From JAFGJQ01 sp964495075 (GTDB lineage: Bacteria; Planctomycetota; Phycisphaerae; UBA1845), in assembly GCA_964495075.1 (NCBI GenBank), contig CAZBUJ010000005.1, positions 62,001 through 126,000 of the forward strand: a stretch of DNA of 64,000 nt, read 5' to 3'. Under the pieces are notes generated by a model. That model was not told the origin of the DNA, did no database searches, and saw nothing but the letters and a program-made list of their open reading frames with translations. This document shows positions 56,705 through 64,000 of the stretch, one piece after another. Every line of letters begins with the position of its first letter. Position 1 is the stretch's first letter. A program made the translations under genes and the position numbers.

Positions 56705-57474
56705 ACTGCATGGAGACCCGTCGCTGGATGAGTCCTTACGTGGATTCGGAGCTCGGCCAGACCAAGACGTTCGAGATCAGCGATCATCTGGCCAAGTGCC
56801 CGACTTGCGCCGCGCGATTCACCCTGGAAGCCCGAGTGGATGAGCTGGTGCAGGCCCGCCTGGAGCGGGACGTGATGCCGCAGGCGTTGTGGTCGCGGAT
56901 CGAACGGGACGTGTCGACGCCGGAGTGGATTCGGCGACTGTGCCGTCCGCGGATGCTGGCGGCGGCCGCCGCGATCGCCGTGGTGCTGTTCAGCGGTTCG
57001 GCGTGGTTCTACTACGCTCGGGCAAGCCAGCCATGGATTGCCAGGCAGTTGGTGGCGATGGCCCCGGCGAACGAACCGTTCGTGCGGACGGGTGCGGCGG
57101 AGTTCGTCGATGAGATCGAGTTGCACCGTCGGCTTGGCGTGTTGTCGTCCGTGCAGTTGCCGCTGGGCCTGCACGACGGCCATGACCTTCAGTTGGTCGA
57201 CGTATCCGTGCAATTGTTTGCGGACGGGCGACCGTACGTCGAGGTGCGGCTGAACTGCTGCGGCGAGCCGGTGTTGCTGGTGCTGACGAAGACGCCGCGC
57301 CGCGCCTGTCCGATCCGGGAGCTGGATGGCATGTCAACCTCCGGGGCGACCGCGATCGCAGCGCGTGCCGGGCTGAACACCGGCTCACGAAACATCGGTG
57401 GGATCACGGCCGTTGCGGCATCGCGGCACCCCGTTGACTGCGTGCTGAATGGCCTGACGCTGATGGACAATTGA
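56701..57474 (+). CDS. Zinc-finger anti-sigma factor
   Basis: A 257-aa protein with a cytoplasmic N-terminal zinc-binding anti-sigma domain (residues 1-50; HLAKCPTC is the H-x3-C-x2-C motif), a single membrane segment near residues 81-99 (LAAAAAIAVVLFSGSAWFY), and an extracytoplasmic domain of about 150 residues. It should hold the preceding ECF sigma factor inactive until an envelope signal arrives. The genes overlap by 4 bases. The target genes are unknown; the metalloprotease gene lies 493 bp downstream. Confidence 0.9.
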   Translation: MNCMETRRWMSPYVDSELGQTKTFEISDHLAKCPTCAARFTLEARVDELVQARLERDVMPQALWSRIERDVSTPEWIRRLCRPRMLAAAAAIAVVLFSGSAWFYYARASQPWIARQLVAMAPANEPFVRTGAAEFVDEIELHRRLGVLSSVQLPLGLHDGHDLQLVDVSVQLFADGRPYVEVRLNCCGEPVLLVLTKTPRRACPIRELDGMSTSGATAIAARAGLNTGSRNIGGITAVAASRHPVDCVLNGLTLMDN

Positions 57475-57967
57475 CGACGCCCGGCGCCTGGCTCGGCGTC
57501 CGTCGGGCCGGTGGACGCCGCCGCCGATGATGCCGTGGATCTTCGCGACTGGGCCGGTTTCACGAATGCCCTGGCGGACAGTCGACGCGCGCTTCAGCGC
57601 TGCTTGAGGCGGCGTCGCGCGGGATGGCTCGACGTCGGTGCCGCGGCGCACTGGGTACGGGTCGCGCGCCCCCTCCCGCAAAACGGGTCGTGCCCGGTAG
57701 GAAACCGACAGCCTAGTACAATCATTTACAGCAACGGCTCCATAACTTGTGTACGGTGTTTAGTGTCGGGGTGTTGGGTGAATCCCGGTCCGCAAGTCGC
57801 TGTACAAGCTTACGGTCGGCGCGGGCTGCTCCAACCCTCCCCGCGGCGCGTCGTGCGCCTCCCGGGGCGAGCGCGATTCGCGCCTCTCATCTGATCACCA
57901 TTGGGGCCCATGGCGACGATTGCCGTGTGCAGACAGACCGCTTTTGAACCTGGAAGGAGGTCCAACC
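57475..57967. other. Intergenic region between the anti-sigma and metalloprotease genes
   Basis: No gene is supported in these 493 bases. A TACAAT at 57717-57722 could be a -10 element, with no good -35. The region ends in AAGGAGGT directly before the metalloprotease ATG. An ECF-type promoter could be present but was not recognised. Confidence 0.4.
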
Positions 57968-60900
57968 ATGTCTGGTCGAATACTACGATTCATGTGGCCG
58001 GTGCTGGTGCTGACGCCGCCCCTGTTCGGCGGCGATGACGCGAATACCGCGGCCCTGGATGTCCAGCAGATCCTCGCCACCATGTCGGGCGGTGTCGCGG
58101 AGGTCAAGGAGGACGGCGCCGGGCTACCGGATTTCGAAGAGGTCACCAAGGGAATGGTGTCCACGAAAGGACTGTTCACCTTGTGGCGGTACCCGCCCGA
58201 CGCCAAGGACAAGGAATCCGAGAAGCTCCTGTGCCAGATCCCGTCCGGCATGATGGGAGAGCAGTTCATGCTGTCCACGAGTTTCTCGGGCGGCGGTTTC
58301 TTCACCGGGTTTCCCCTCGACGAGCGCGTCGTCAAGTGGGCGCAGCAGGACCGCCAACTGCTGCTGATCGAACCGGAGACGCGGTTCGTGGTGGACGGGT
58401 CCAAGGAAGTAGCCGACGTGGTGCGGCGGACCTACCCGGACCGAATCCGGACCGCCGTCCCGCTGGTGACCAAGGCGCCCAACGGCGACCCGGTCATCGA
58501 TCTGGGCCCGATGCTCAAGAGCAGTTTCGCCAACATCGGCTGGACGAGCCTGTTCGATGGCCGGTTCCGCGGCGGCGGAATCAACCGGTCGCTGAGCCGA
58601 TGGACCAAGGTGAAGTCGTTCCCGCTCAATGTCGAGATCGGTGTCGAACTGGCCGTGGGTCGCGCGTCTCCGCCCGGTTCGTACGACAAGAAGCTCGTCC
58701 ACTACAGTTTCTGGAAGCTACCTCAGACGGACTACCAGCCGCGGGTCGCCGATGACCGCATCGGGTACTTCCTGACCGCGAACCAGGACTGGGCCAAGCC
58801 GACCGAGTCGCGTGACATCTTCAACCGGTACGTCGATCGCTGGTACCTGGCCAAGCGCGATCCATCCCTGCGCATGTGCGAGCCCAAGAAGCCGATCACC
58901 TTCTACATCGAGAAGACGGTGCCGGTGCGGTTCCGCCGCGCGGTGCGGGACGGCATCCTCGAGTGGAACAAGGCGTTCGAGAAGGTCGGCTTGGTGAACG
59001 CGGTCGAAGTGCGTCAGCAGACGGCGGACAACGAGTGGAAAGACCTCGACCCGGAAGACATGCGCTACAGTTTCTTCCGCTGGATCGTGACGGGGGCGGG
59101 CTTCGCGATGGGGCCGCACCGGGCGAACCCGTTCACCGGTCAGATTTACGATGCCGACATCATTTTCGACGACGCGATGGTGCGGTTCTTCGAGCAGGAA
59201 GCCCAGATGATGCTGCCGGGGCAGGTGGCGGCGGGCAAGTTCCGCGATCCCGCCCTCCACGCGTTTCTGGAACAGTGTCCGGAGTGGAAGCGGCCGCGCT
59301 GTGACTGGGACCATTTCGAGATCGGCGAGTTCCCCGATCCGGACGCGATTCGCCAGGCCATGCATCACCGCATGCGGGACGGCGCATGCCACGTATGCGA
59401 TTACGTCGACGGGATGAAGCATCAGATGGCGCTGGCCCAGGCCGTGCTGGCCGGGCAGCCGCCCGAAGTCGCGGAGCGTTTTCTCTATGACGTAGTGAAG
59501 GAAGTGGTGATGCACGAGGTGGGGCACACGCTCGGGCTGCGGCACAATTTCGCCGCCAGCACGATCTACACCATCGACGAAATCCAGAAACGCCGCGAGA
59601 CCGGTGAGGCGACCGTGGGATCGGTAATGGACTACAACCCCATCCTGTTCTTCGCCAAGAACGCCACCGATGGGCACTTCATCACGCCGACCCTGGGCCC
59701 GTACGATTACTGGGCCATCGAGTACGGCTACCGACCGTTCGACGGCAAGGCCGTCGTCGCGGGCACGCCGGCCAAGGAGACAGAGGGCGACGAGAAGGCG
59801 GCCGCGTCGGAGCCGGCCGCGGCGCAGGCGGAGGTCACCACCAGCGCGGGCGTGCCCCAGGCCCTGCTGGACAAGCTACCACCGGAGGTTCGCGAGATGA
59901 TCGCCTCGGGGGGCATCCAGATCACCGCGGGAACCGGCGGCGACGCCGGCGGGGCGAAGACGCCGTCCGAGCCGGTCACGGCCGCGCCGCCCTCCGGCGA
60001 GGCGGCCATGCTCCAGGCCATCGCGTCCCGTGCGGCCGAGCCGGAGCTGGTGTATGCCACCGACGAGGACACGACGTTCCTCTCACCGGACCCCCGGTCA
60101 AACCGATTCGACATGGGCCACGACCCGATCGATTGGGCCGAGACGCGAATCGCATTGATCGATGAGCGGATGGCCAACATCCTGAAGTGGGCCGTCAAGG
60201 ACAAGGAAAGCTGGTACCACGCCCGGCAGGCGTTCCTGCGGCTGCTGGTGGAGAAGTGCTTCGTGATGGACTACGTCGGGCGGTACATCGGCGGTCAGTA
60301 CTTCAACCGGGCCCACCGCGGCGACGCGGACGCCCAGCCGCCCTTCATCCCGGTGGACGCCAAGACGCAGCGGGCCGCCCTGTCCTTCATCGAGAAGCAC
60401 CTGTTCAGCGACGACTTCTTCGCGTTCTCGCCGGAGGTGCTCAACCACCTCGCGCCGCCGCGGTGGTGGCACAACGGGGCACGGGTGAGCTACACCATCG
60501 ATTTCCCGATCCACAACTACATCGGCCTGTTGCAGTGGTGGAACCTGTTCGATCGCGTGTTCCCCAACACGTTGCGGCGTATCCACGACGCGGAACTCAA
60601 GACGACGGAGCCGGACCGACTGACGGTGGCGGAGTACCTGCGGCGGCTGCAGACCGCGTGCTGGGCGGACGCGTGCAGTGCCAAGCGCGCGCAGGACGGC
60701 AACTGGTCGGACGGGAAGCCGTTCGTGTCCGATGTCCGTCGCTCGCTGCAGCGCGAGTATCTCGGGCTCATGGAGCGGCTGGTACGAACGCCGCCCGGGC
60801 TCGGGTTGTCCCCGGACATCCGCGCCATGGTGCAGCATTCGCTGCGGACGTTGTCCGATCAACTTGGGCAGGTCATGAAGAGCGGGCAGCTCGATTTCGC

Positions 60901-60985
60901 GTCGGCCGCCCACCTCGGTGACTGCCAGTCACGGATCGATCGGATGCTGGCGCCGGAGTTGCGGGAATACGGGTCCGGCGGTTGA
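57968..60985 (+). CDS. Large zinc metalloprotease (DUF4953/DUF5117-like)
   Basis: A 1,005-aa protein with an N-terminal hydrophobic signal region (RILRFMWPVLVLTPPLF). The zinc site is HEVGHTLGLRH, with His516 and His520 as ligands and Glu517 as the catalytic base, followed by the third His and NFAAST. Conserved blocks around it include RAVRDGILEWNKAFEKVG and SVMDYNP (Met-turn). Residues 590-700 contain a low-complexity Ala/Glu/Pro insert. Members of this family are widespread in Planctomycetota and Bacteroidota and are likely periplasmic or surface proteases of unknown target. The start ATG 57968 has a perfect AAGGAGGT site. Confidence 0.88.
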   Translation: MSGRILRFMWPVLVLTPPLFGGDDANTAALDVQQILATMSGGVAEVKEDGAGLPDFEEVTKGMVSTKGLFTLWRYPPDAKDKESEKLLCQIPSGMMGEQFMLSTSFSGGGFFTGFPLDERVVKWAQQDRQLLLIEPETRFVVDGSKEVADVVRRTYPDRIRTAVPLVTKAPNGDPVIDLGPMLKSSFANIGWTSLFDGRFRGGGINRSLSRWTKVKSFPLNVEIGVELAVGRASPPGSYDKKLVHYSFWKLPQTDYQPRVADDRIGYFLTANQDWAKPTESRDIFNRYVDRWYLAKRDPSLRMCEPKKPITFYIEKTVPVRFRRAVRDGILEWNKAFEKVGLVNAVEVRQQTADNEWKDLDPEDMRYSFFRWIVTGAGFAMGPHRANPFTGQIYDADIIFDDAMVRFFEQEAQMMLPGQVAAGKFRDPALHAFLEQCPEWKRPRCDWDHFEIGEFPDPDAIRQAMHHRMRDGACHVCDYVDGMKHQMALAQAVLAGQPPEVAERFLYDVVKEVVMHEVGHTLGLRHNFAASTIYTIDEIQKRRETGEATVGSVMDYNPILFFAKNATDGHFITPTLGPYDYWAIEYGYRPFDGKAVVAGTPAKETEGDEKAAASEPAAAQAEVTTSAGVPQALLDKLPPEVREMIASGGIQITAGTGGDAGGAKTPSEPVTAAPPSGEAAMLQAIASRAAEPELVYATDEDTTFLSPDPRSNRFDMGHDPIDWAETRIALIDERMANILKWAVKDKESWYHARQAFLRLLVEKCFVMDYVGRYIGGQYFNRAHRGDADAQPPFIPVDAKTQRAALSFIEKHLFSDDFFAFSPEVLNHLAPPRWWHNGARVSYTIDFPIHNYIGLLQWWNLFDRVFPNTLRRIHDAELKTTEPDRLTVAEYLRRLQTACWADACSAKRAQDGNWSDGKPFVSDVRRSLQREYLGLMERLVRTPPGLGLSPDIRAMVQHSLRTLSDQLGQVMKSGQLDFASAAHLGDCQSRIDRMLAPELREYGSGG

Positions 60986-61159
60986 AGATCGATTGGCGAA
61001 GAGCGAACGAGGGACGCCGGGCGATTCGACGCTTGACCACACGGGACCCAACGCGTCGGGCCCCGGCGCATCGTTCGTTGCGTACCGCGTTGGACACCCG
61101 TCGATTATGGGACGCCATCCGCCGAGCCGGGGTCGACCCGCGTTCGGAGTGCCCGCCCG

Positions 61160-61188
61160 TCGAATCGGGCTGTCCGCATCGTTATAAT
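61160..61188 (+). promoter_or_regulatory. Sigma-70-like promoter of the small exported protein gene
   Basis: TCGAAT at 61160-61165, a 17-nt spacer, and TATAAT at 61183-61188 give a good -10 and an acceptable -35. The small gene starts 69 nt further on, behind the ribosome-binding site AAGG. Confidence 0.55.
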
Positions 61189-61257
61189 GGACGGGCAAAG
61201 GAACGGAGCCGATCGGTCTGTTTCGGGCAGGTGTTTCGATTTGCGGAGGGAAGGACG

Positions 61258-61638
61258 ATGAGCACGACTACGAAGCCGGACCTGTACACCAAAATCGTGC
61301 TGACGGTAATCGCCGTCTGCCTGGTTTGCCTGTGTGTGAACAACATCTCGCTGACGTCGCCGGCCCACGCCAAAGACGTGGTCGATGTCACCAATACGTC
61401 GCTCTCGGAGTGGGCGAACCGCGACGCGCCGGCCCCGCCCCAGGTGATGGCCGTCAGGATCGTCGGGATCGACCTGCCCGGGGGGCTGCCGGTGACCGTG
61501 TCGAAGGCGCCGACGACCCCGGTGCAGATCGTGGGCGTGAACGTGCCGTCGGCCTGGATGCCGCACACGCTGCCCGTTACGTTCCCGACGGACACGAACT
61601 GGCCGACCCTGTACCGGAAGACGGCCACCCACAGGTAG
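61258..61638 (+). CDS. Small exported hypothetical protein
   Basis: A 126-aa protein with a signal peptide or anchor (residues 10-32, TKIVLTVIAVCLVCLCVNN) and an Ala-His-Ala-Lys site. The rest is short strands rich in Pro and Val with no known motif (VRIVGIDLPGGLPVTVSKAP). The start ATG 61258 has GGAGGGAAGGACG upstream and a promoter is visible. Its 3' end overlaps by 62 bases the convergent minus-strand sigma factor fragment. Confidence 0.7.
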   Translation: MSTTTKPDLYTKIVLTVIAVCLVCLCVNNISLTSPAHAKDVVDVTNTSLSEWANRDAPAPPQVMAVRIVGIDLPGGLPVTVSKAPTTPVQIVGVNVPSAWMPHTLPVTFPTDTNWPTLYRKTATHR

Positions 61639-62098
61639 GAACAGCGGTTCGGTCCGTACGGCCGGCTTTATTCGGTGGCGGGGGGCGGCCTTTCGCCGCG
61701 GCCCGGGCCTCCTCCCGGGCGATGCGGCATGCGCAGGCGAGGAGGTTCTGGCACGCGGTCAGCATTCGGGCGCTGCGCTGGGCACACGCGTCGCATTCGG
61801 CCAGGTGCTTGCGCACGTGGCGCAGCTCCTCGTCGTTCAGATCGTGCGCGTGGTACCGGTCGACGTCCAGTTCCGTCAGACGGCCATACATCACCCGTTC
61901 CGTCCCGTCGAGCAGGTTCGCCATTCGTTCGGACAGCGTGCGGTTGACTCGCCACTTGATCTTGTAGAGTTGGTTCGGAGTCATGTCGACCTCGCGGCAC
62001 ACCTCTTCGACCGGACATTCCTGAATCGCGTGCTGTTCGAACGCAGTGAACGTTCGGCTGTCGATGTCCTCCCGCACGAGGCGGAAGGCGTGCCGGCG
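61577..62098 (-). pseudogene. Truncated ECF-like sigma factor region 4 fused to a zinc-finger segment
   Basis: Reading from about 62098 down, AFRLVREDIDSRTFTAFEQH begins the C-terminal part of a planctomycete-type sigma factor, and CREVDMTPNQLYKIKWRVNR is its region-4 helix-turn-helix. It continues into a zinc-finger-like HLAECDACAQRSARM (H-x3-C-x2-C) and ends at 61577. No region 2 or start codon is found upstream, where the sequence turns into a DJ-1/PfpI gene on the other strand. It is an incomplete remnant, or the 3' end of a gene cut by rearrangement. Confidence 0.6.
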
Positions 62099-62545
62099 AC
62101 GTGGTGCGGACGGCCGTCCACGATTTCGAGGGGACCCGATCCACAGCGAGAAACCGGCGCACTGCTTCGCCCTCGACGCCGCTTTCGATGAGATCCGTCC
62201 GGACGACCACGACGCGTTGGTCATTCCCGGCGGTGGGGCTCCGGAATACCTCCGCCTGAACGAGGCCGTCCTGGAAACGGTGCGCCACCGCGCCGGTGCC
62301 GACAAGCCGATCGCCGTCATCTATCACGGGCTTCAATTACTCGCCGCGGCTGGCGTGTTGGCCGGCCAAGCCTGCACCGCCTGCCCCGCCGTCGGCCCGG
62401 AAGTTCGCGCGGGCGGCGGTGATTGGGTGGACGTGCCCGTCGACGCCGCTCGCGTGGACGGCAACCTGGTTACGGCTCCGGGCTGGCCGGTCCACCCGCG
62501 GTGGCTGGCCGAGTTCCTCGACCGGCTGGGCACGAAGGTCCGACT
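62090..62545 (+). pseudogene. Truncated, frameshifted DJ-1/PfpI family gene
   Basis: Two frames join into a DJ-1/PfpI domain. The first (from about 62090) reads RRAGDVVRTAVHDFEG, and the second continues DPIHSEKPAHCFALDAAF from 62133, so one G is missing in the run at 62130-62133. The remaining part matches well: DALVIPGGGAPEYLRLNEAV and VDGNLVTAPGWPVHPRW. The usual nucleophile Cys of ICHG is Tyr (AVIYHG; TAT at 62322), consistent with a single base change. The N-terminal quarter and the stop are missing. It looks inactive. Confidence 0.7.
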
Positions 62546-62683
62546 GCAACTCGATCTCGCGCCGGCGACGGTGGCGGGACCGGTTTCATCATCGTGCCGG
62601 AACGTGTATCCTATGCTGTTTGGCCGCATGTGGCCTAACCGGCTGGCGCTGGGGTGCCGGCCCGCTCCGTTCGGAGGACAGAG

Positions 62684-63646
62684 ATGGCGTGGGAGTATAG
62701 CGAGAAGACAAAGCAACTGTTCATGGATGCCGTGCACGGCAAGCCGGGCACGCATCTCGGCGAGGTGGAGGACCCGGACGGGATCGGCGAGCACGGCTCG
62801 ATCGCGTGCGGCGACGCCATGCGGTTCACGTTCCGCGTCAAGCGGCATCCGACCGACCCGACTCAGGATGTCATTACGGAGGCGCGGTACCTGACGTTCG
62901 GCTGTACGTCGGCCATCGCGGCGTCGGAGGCGCTGTGCACTCTCATCGAGGAGGGGGGCTACACGCCGATCCAGGCCCTCAAGATCCGGAACCGGGACAT
63001 CGTGGACTTTCTCAACGGCTTACCGAAGCAGAAGATCCACTGCTCGGTGATGGGAGCGGAGGCCCTCGAGTCGGCCGTGTTCAACTGGGCCCAGAAGCGG
63101 GGCGTCAACCTGCAGGAACTCGGCGTCGACATCCACACCGACGAGCAGGAAGAGGGCCGGTTGGTCTGCAAGTGTTTCTCGCTGACCGAGCCGTACCTGC
63201 GTCGCAAGATCAAGGAACTGGGGCTCCACACGATTGCCGACATCACCAACGCGGTCAAGGCCGGCGGCGCCTGCATGTCTTGCCACCACGTGCCGGGCGG
63301 GATGCAAGACCTGCTGGACGACGTGTGGGGCGAGGCGCGGGGCGGCGTGAAGGAACCGGCCCGGGCGGCCTCGCCGGGGGAGCCGGCCGCCGCGCCGCGG
63401 CCGGCGGCGTTGTCGCCCTACCAGTTCGCCAAGAAGATCGAAGCGGCGATGGACAAGTACGTTCGGCCGCCGCTTCAGAGGGATGGCGGCGACATCGAGA
63501 TCGTGGACATCAAGGACATGATGGTCTACTGCCGCCTGGTCGGGGCGTGTTCCGGCTGTGCCGGGGCGGGACAAACCCTGAAACTGATGGTCGAGCGGGC
63601 GCTGAAGGACAACGTCGACGAGCGGATCCGGGTCATCGACCTCTGA
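62684..63646 (+). CDS. nifU: NifU-type Fe-S cluster scaffold protein
   Basis: A full-length 320-aa NifU with three domains. The N-terminal IscU-like scaffold has cluster ligands Cys42, Cys74 and Cys120 (ACGDAM, FGCTSA, KIHCSV). A central 2Fe-2S (BFD-like) domain has LVCKCFSLTEP and ACMSCHHVPGG. The C-terminal Nfu domain has VGACSGCAGAG. NifU assembles clusters from sulfur delivered by NifS, encoded 13 nt downstream. The start ATG 62684 has GGAGG 6 nt upstream; a longer frame from 62654 is not supported. Confidence 0.95.
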   Translation: MAWEYSEKTKQLFMDAVHGKPGTHLGEVEDPDGIGEHGSIACGDAMRFTFRVKRHPTDPTQDVITEARYLTFGCTSAIAASEALCTLIEEGGYTPIQALKIRNRDIVDFLNGLPKQKIHCSVMGAEALESAVFNWAQKRGVNLQELGVDIHTDEQEEGRLVCKCFSLTEPYLRRKIKELGLHTIADITNAVKAGGACMSCHHVPGGMQDLLDDVWGEARGGVKEPARAASPGEPAAAPRPAALSPYQFAKKIEAAMDKYVRPPLQRDGGDIEIVDIKDMMVYCRLVGACSGCAGAGQTLKLMVERALKDNVDERIRVIDL

Positions 63647-63659
63647 CCGGGGGCATCGC

Positions 63660-64000
63660 ATGCGGACCATCTACGCTGACAACAACGCGACGACCTGCGT
63701 CGCCCCCGAAGTCCGCCAGGCGATGATTCCGTTCTTCACCGACAACTACTTCAACCCGAGCTCGATGTACGACGCCGCCCACGGCGCGGCCAGGGCGATC
63801 ACCGAGGCCCGGGAGACGATCGCCGCCCACCTCGGCGTCGACGAGCCGAAGCAGATCCTGTTCACCTCCTGTGCGACGGAGAGCAACAACACGGCCATCT
63901 TCGGCACGATCCGCGCGAACGCCAGCCGCCGACACATCATCACCACCGCGGTGGAACATCCGGCGGTGTACGAGGTGTGCAAGGACCTCGAACGCGGCGG
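63660..64000 (+). CDS. nifS: NifS-type cysteine desulfurase, cut by the right edge
   Basis: The first 113 codons of a class V aminotransferase-fold desulfurase: MRTIYADNNATTCVAPEVRQ at the N terminus, NYFNPSSMYDAAH, LFTSCATESNNTAIFG and TTAVEHPAVYEV, all conserved in NifS/IscS. NifS takes sulfur from cysteine for Fe-S assembly on NifU. It follows nifU closely and is incomplete in the window. The catalytic Cys and PLP Lys lie beyond the edge. Confidence 0.93.
   Translation, partial: MRTIYADNNATTCVAPEVRQAMIPFFTDNYFNPSSMYDAAHGAARAITEARETIAAHLGVDEPKQILFTSCATESNNTAIFGTIRANASRRHIITTAVEHPAVYEVCKDLERG

Overview
The window is high-GC DNA from a bacterium that looks like a member of the Planctomycetota, most likely an uncultivated Phycisphaerae-like lineage seen in a metagenome assembly. 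The clues are secreted glycosidase-like proteins ending in dockerin-like EF-hand repeats, a PEP-CTERM protein, a prepilin-type pseudopilin, a DUF4953-like metalloprotease, a planctomycete-style sigma factor remnant, menaquinone synthesis by the futalosine route (MqnE), and a bacterial microcompartment (BMC) locus related to the PVM and sugar-phosphate types. A 10-N gap and a poly-G tract, each flanked by a short direct repeat, show that two places are assembly artefacts. No tRNA, rRNA, IS element or CRISPR array is visible.

Layout. 1-327: STAS protein cut by the left edge. 550-1947: exported esterase. 2127-7051 (minus): the conserved trio PrkA kinase, DUF444, SpoVR. 7583-11311 (minus): phosphofructokinase, TPR/SPASM radical SAM protein, aminofutalosine synthase. 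11753-22174 (plus): BMC operon, in order DeoR regulator, PduL, two BMC-H, acetate kinase, BMC-H, BMC-P, CoA-acylating aldehyde dehydrogenase, BMC-P, RpiB-like protein, BMC-P, putative TIM-barrel aldolase, PduS, PduT-type BMC-T. 22392-33387: polysaccharide and surface-protein region with three clan GH-A-like hydrolases, dockerin-like and PEP-CTERM proteins and a pseudopilin. 34006-39155: URO-D-like protein, PfkB sugar kinase and a GH38-like protein that lacks the usual catalytic Asp. 39640-46119: a secreted protein with an extraordinary Trp/Tyr-rich segment, a DUF4185-like propeller protein and a methyltransferase. 46681-52906: a giant repeat protein interrupted by an in-frame TGA, a receiver-domain fragment, and a small ORF interrupted by two in-frame TGAs. 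52987-57474: cardiolipin synthase, beta-carbonic anhydrase, ECF sigma and zinc-finger anti-sigma. 57968-61638: large zinc metalloprotease and a small exported protein. 61577-62545: two truncated genes meeting head-on. 62684-64000: NifU and the start of NifS.

How the parts may work together. The BMC locus carries the usual aldehyde core (AldDH, PduL, AckA) converting an aldehyde to acyl-CoA, acyl-phosphate and acid plus ATP. It lacks the class II aldolase and the alcohol or lactate dehydrogenase expected in the described PVM fucose/rhamnose compartment. Instead it carries an aldolase-like TIM barrel, an RpiB-like protein, and the PduS/PduT pair of iron-sulfur proteins. My inference is a sugar-phosphate-cleaving compartment that removes electrons through the shell instead of recycling NADH by reducing aldehyde. 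The neighbouring hydrolases and sugar kinase could supply the sugar.

A family of heptad-armed intergenic repeats (about 130-220 bp) sits at gene boundaries at five places, including inside the BMC operon.
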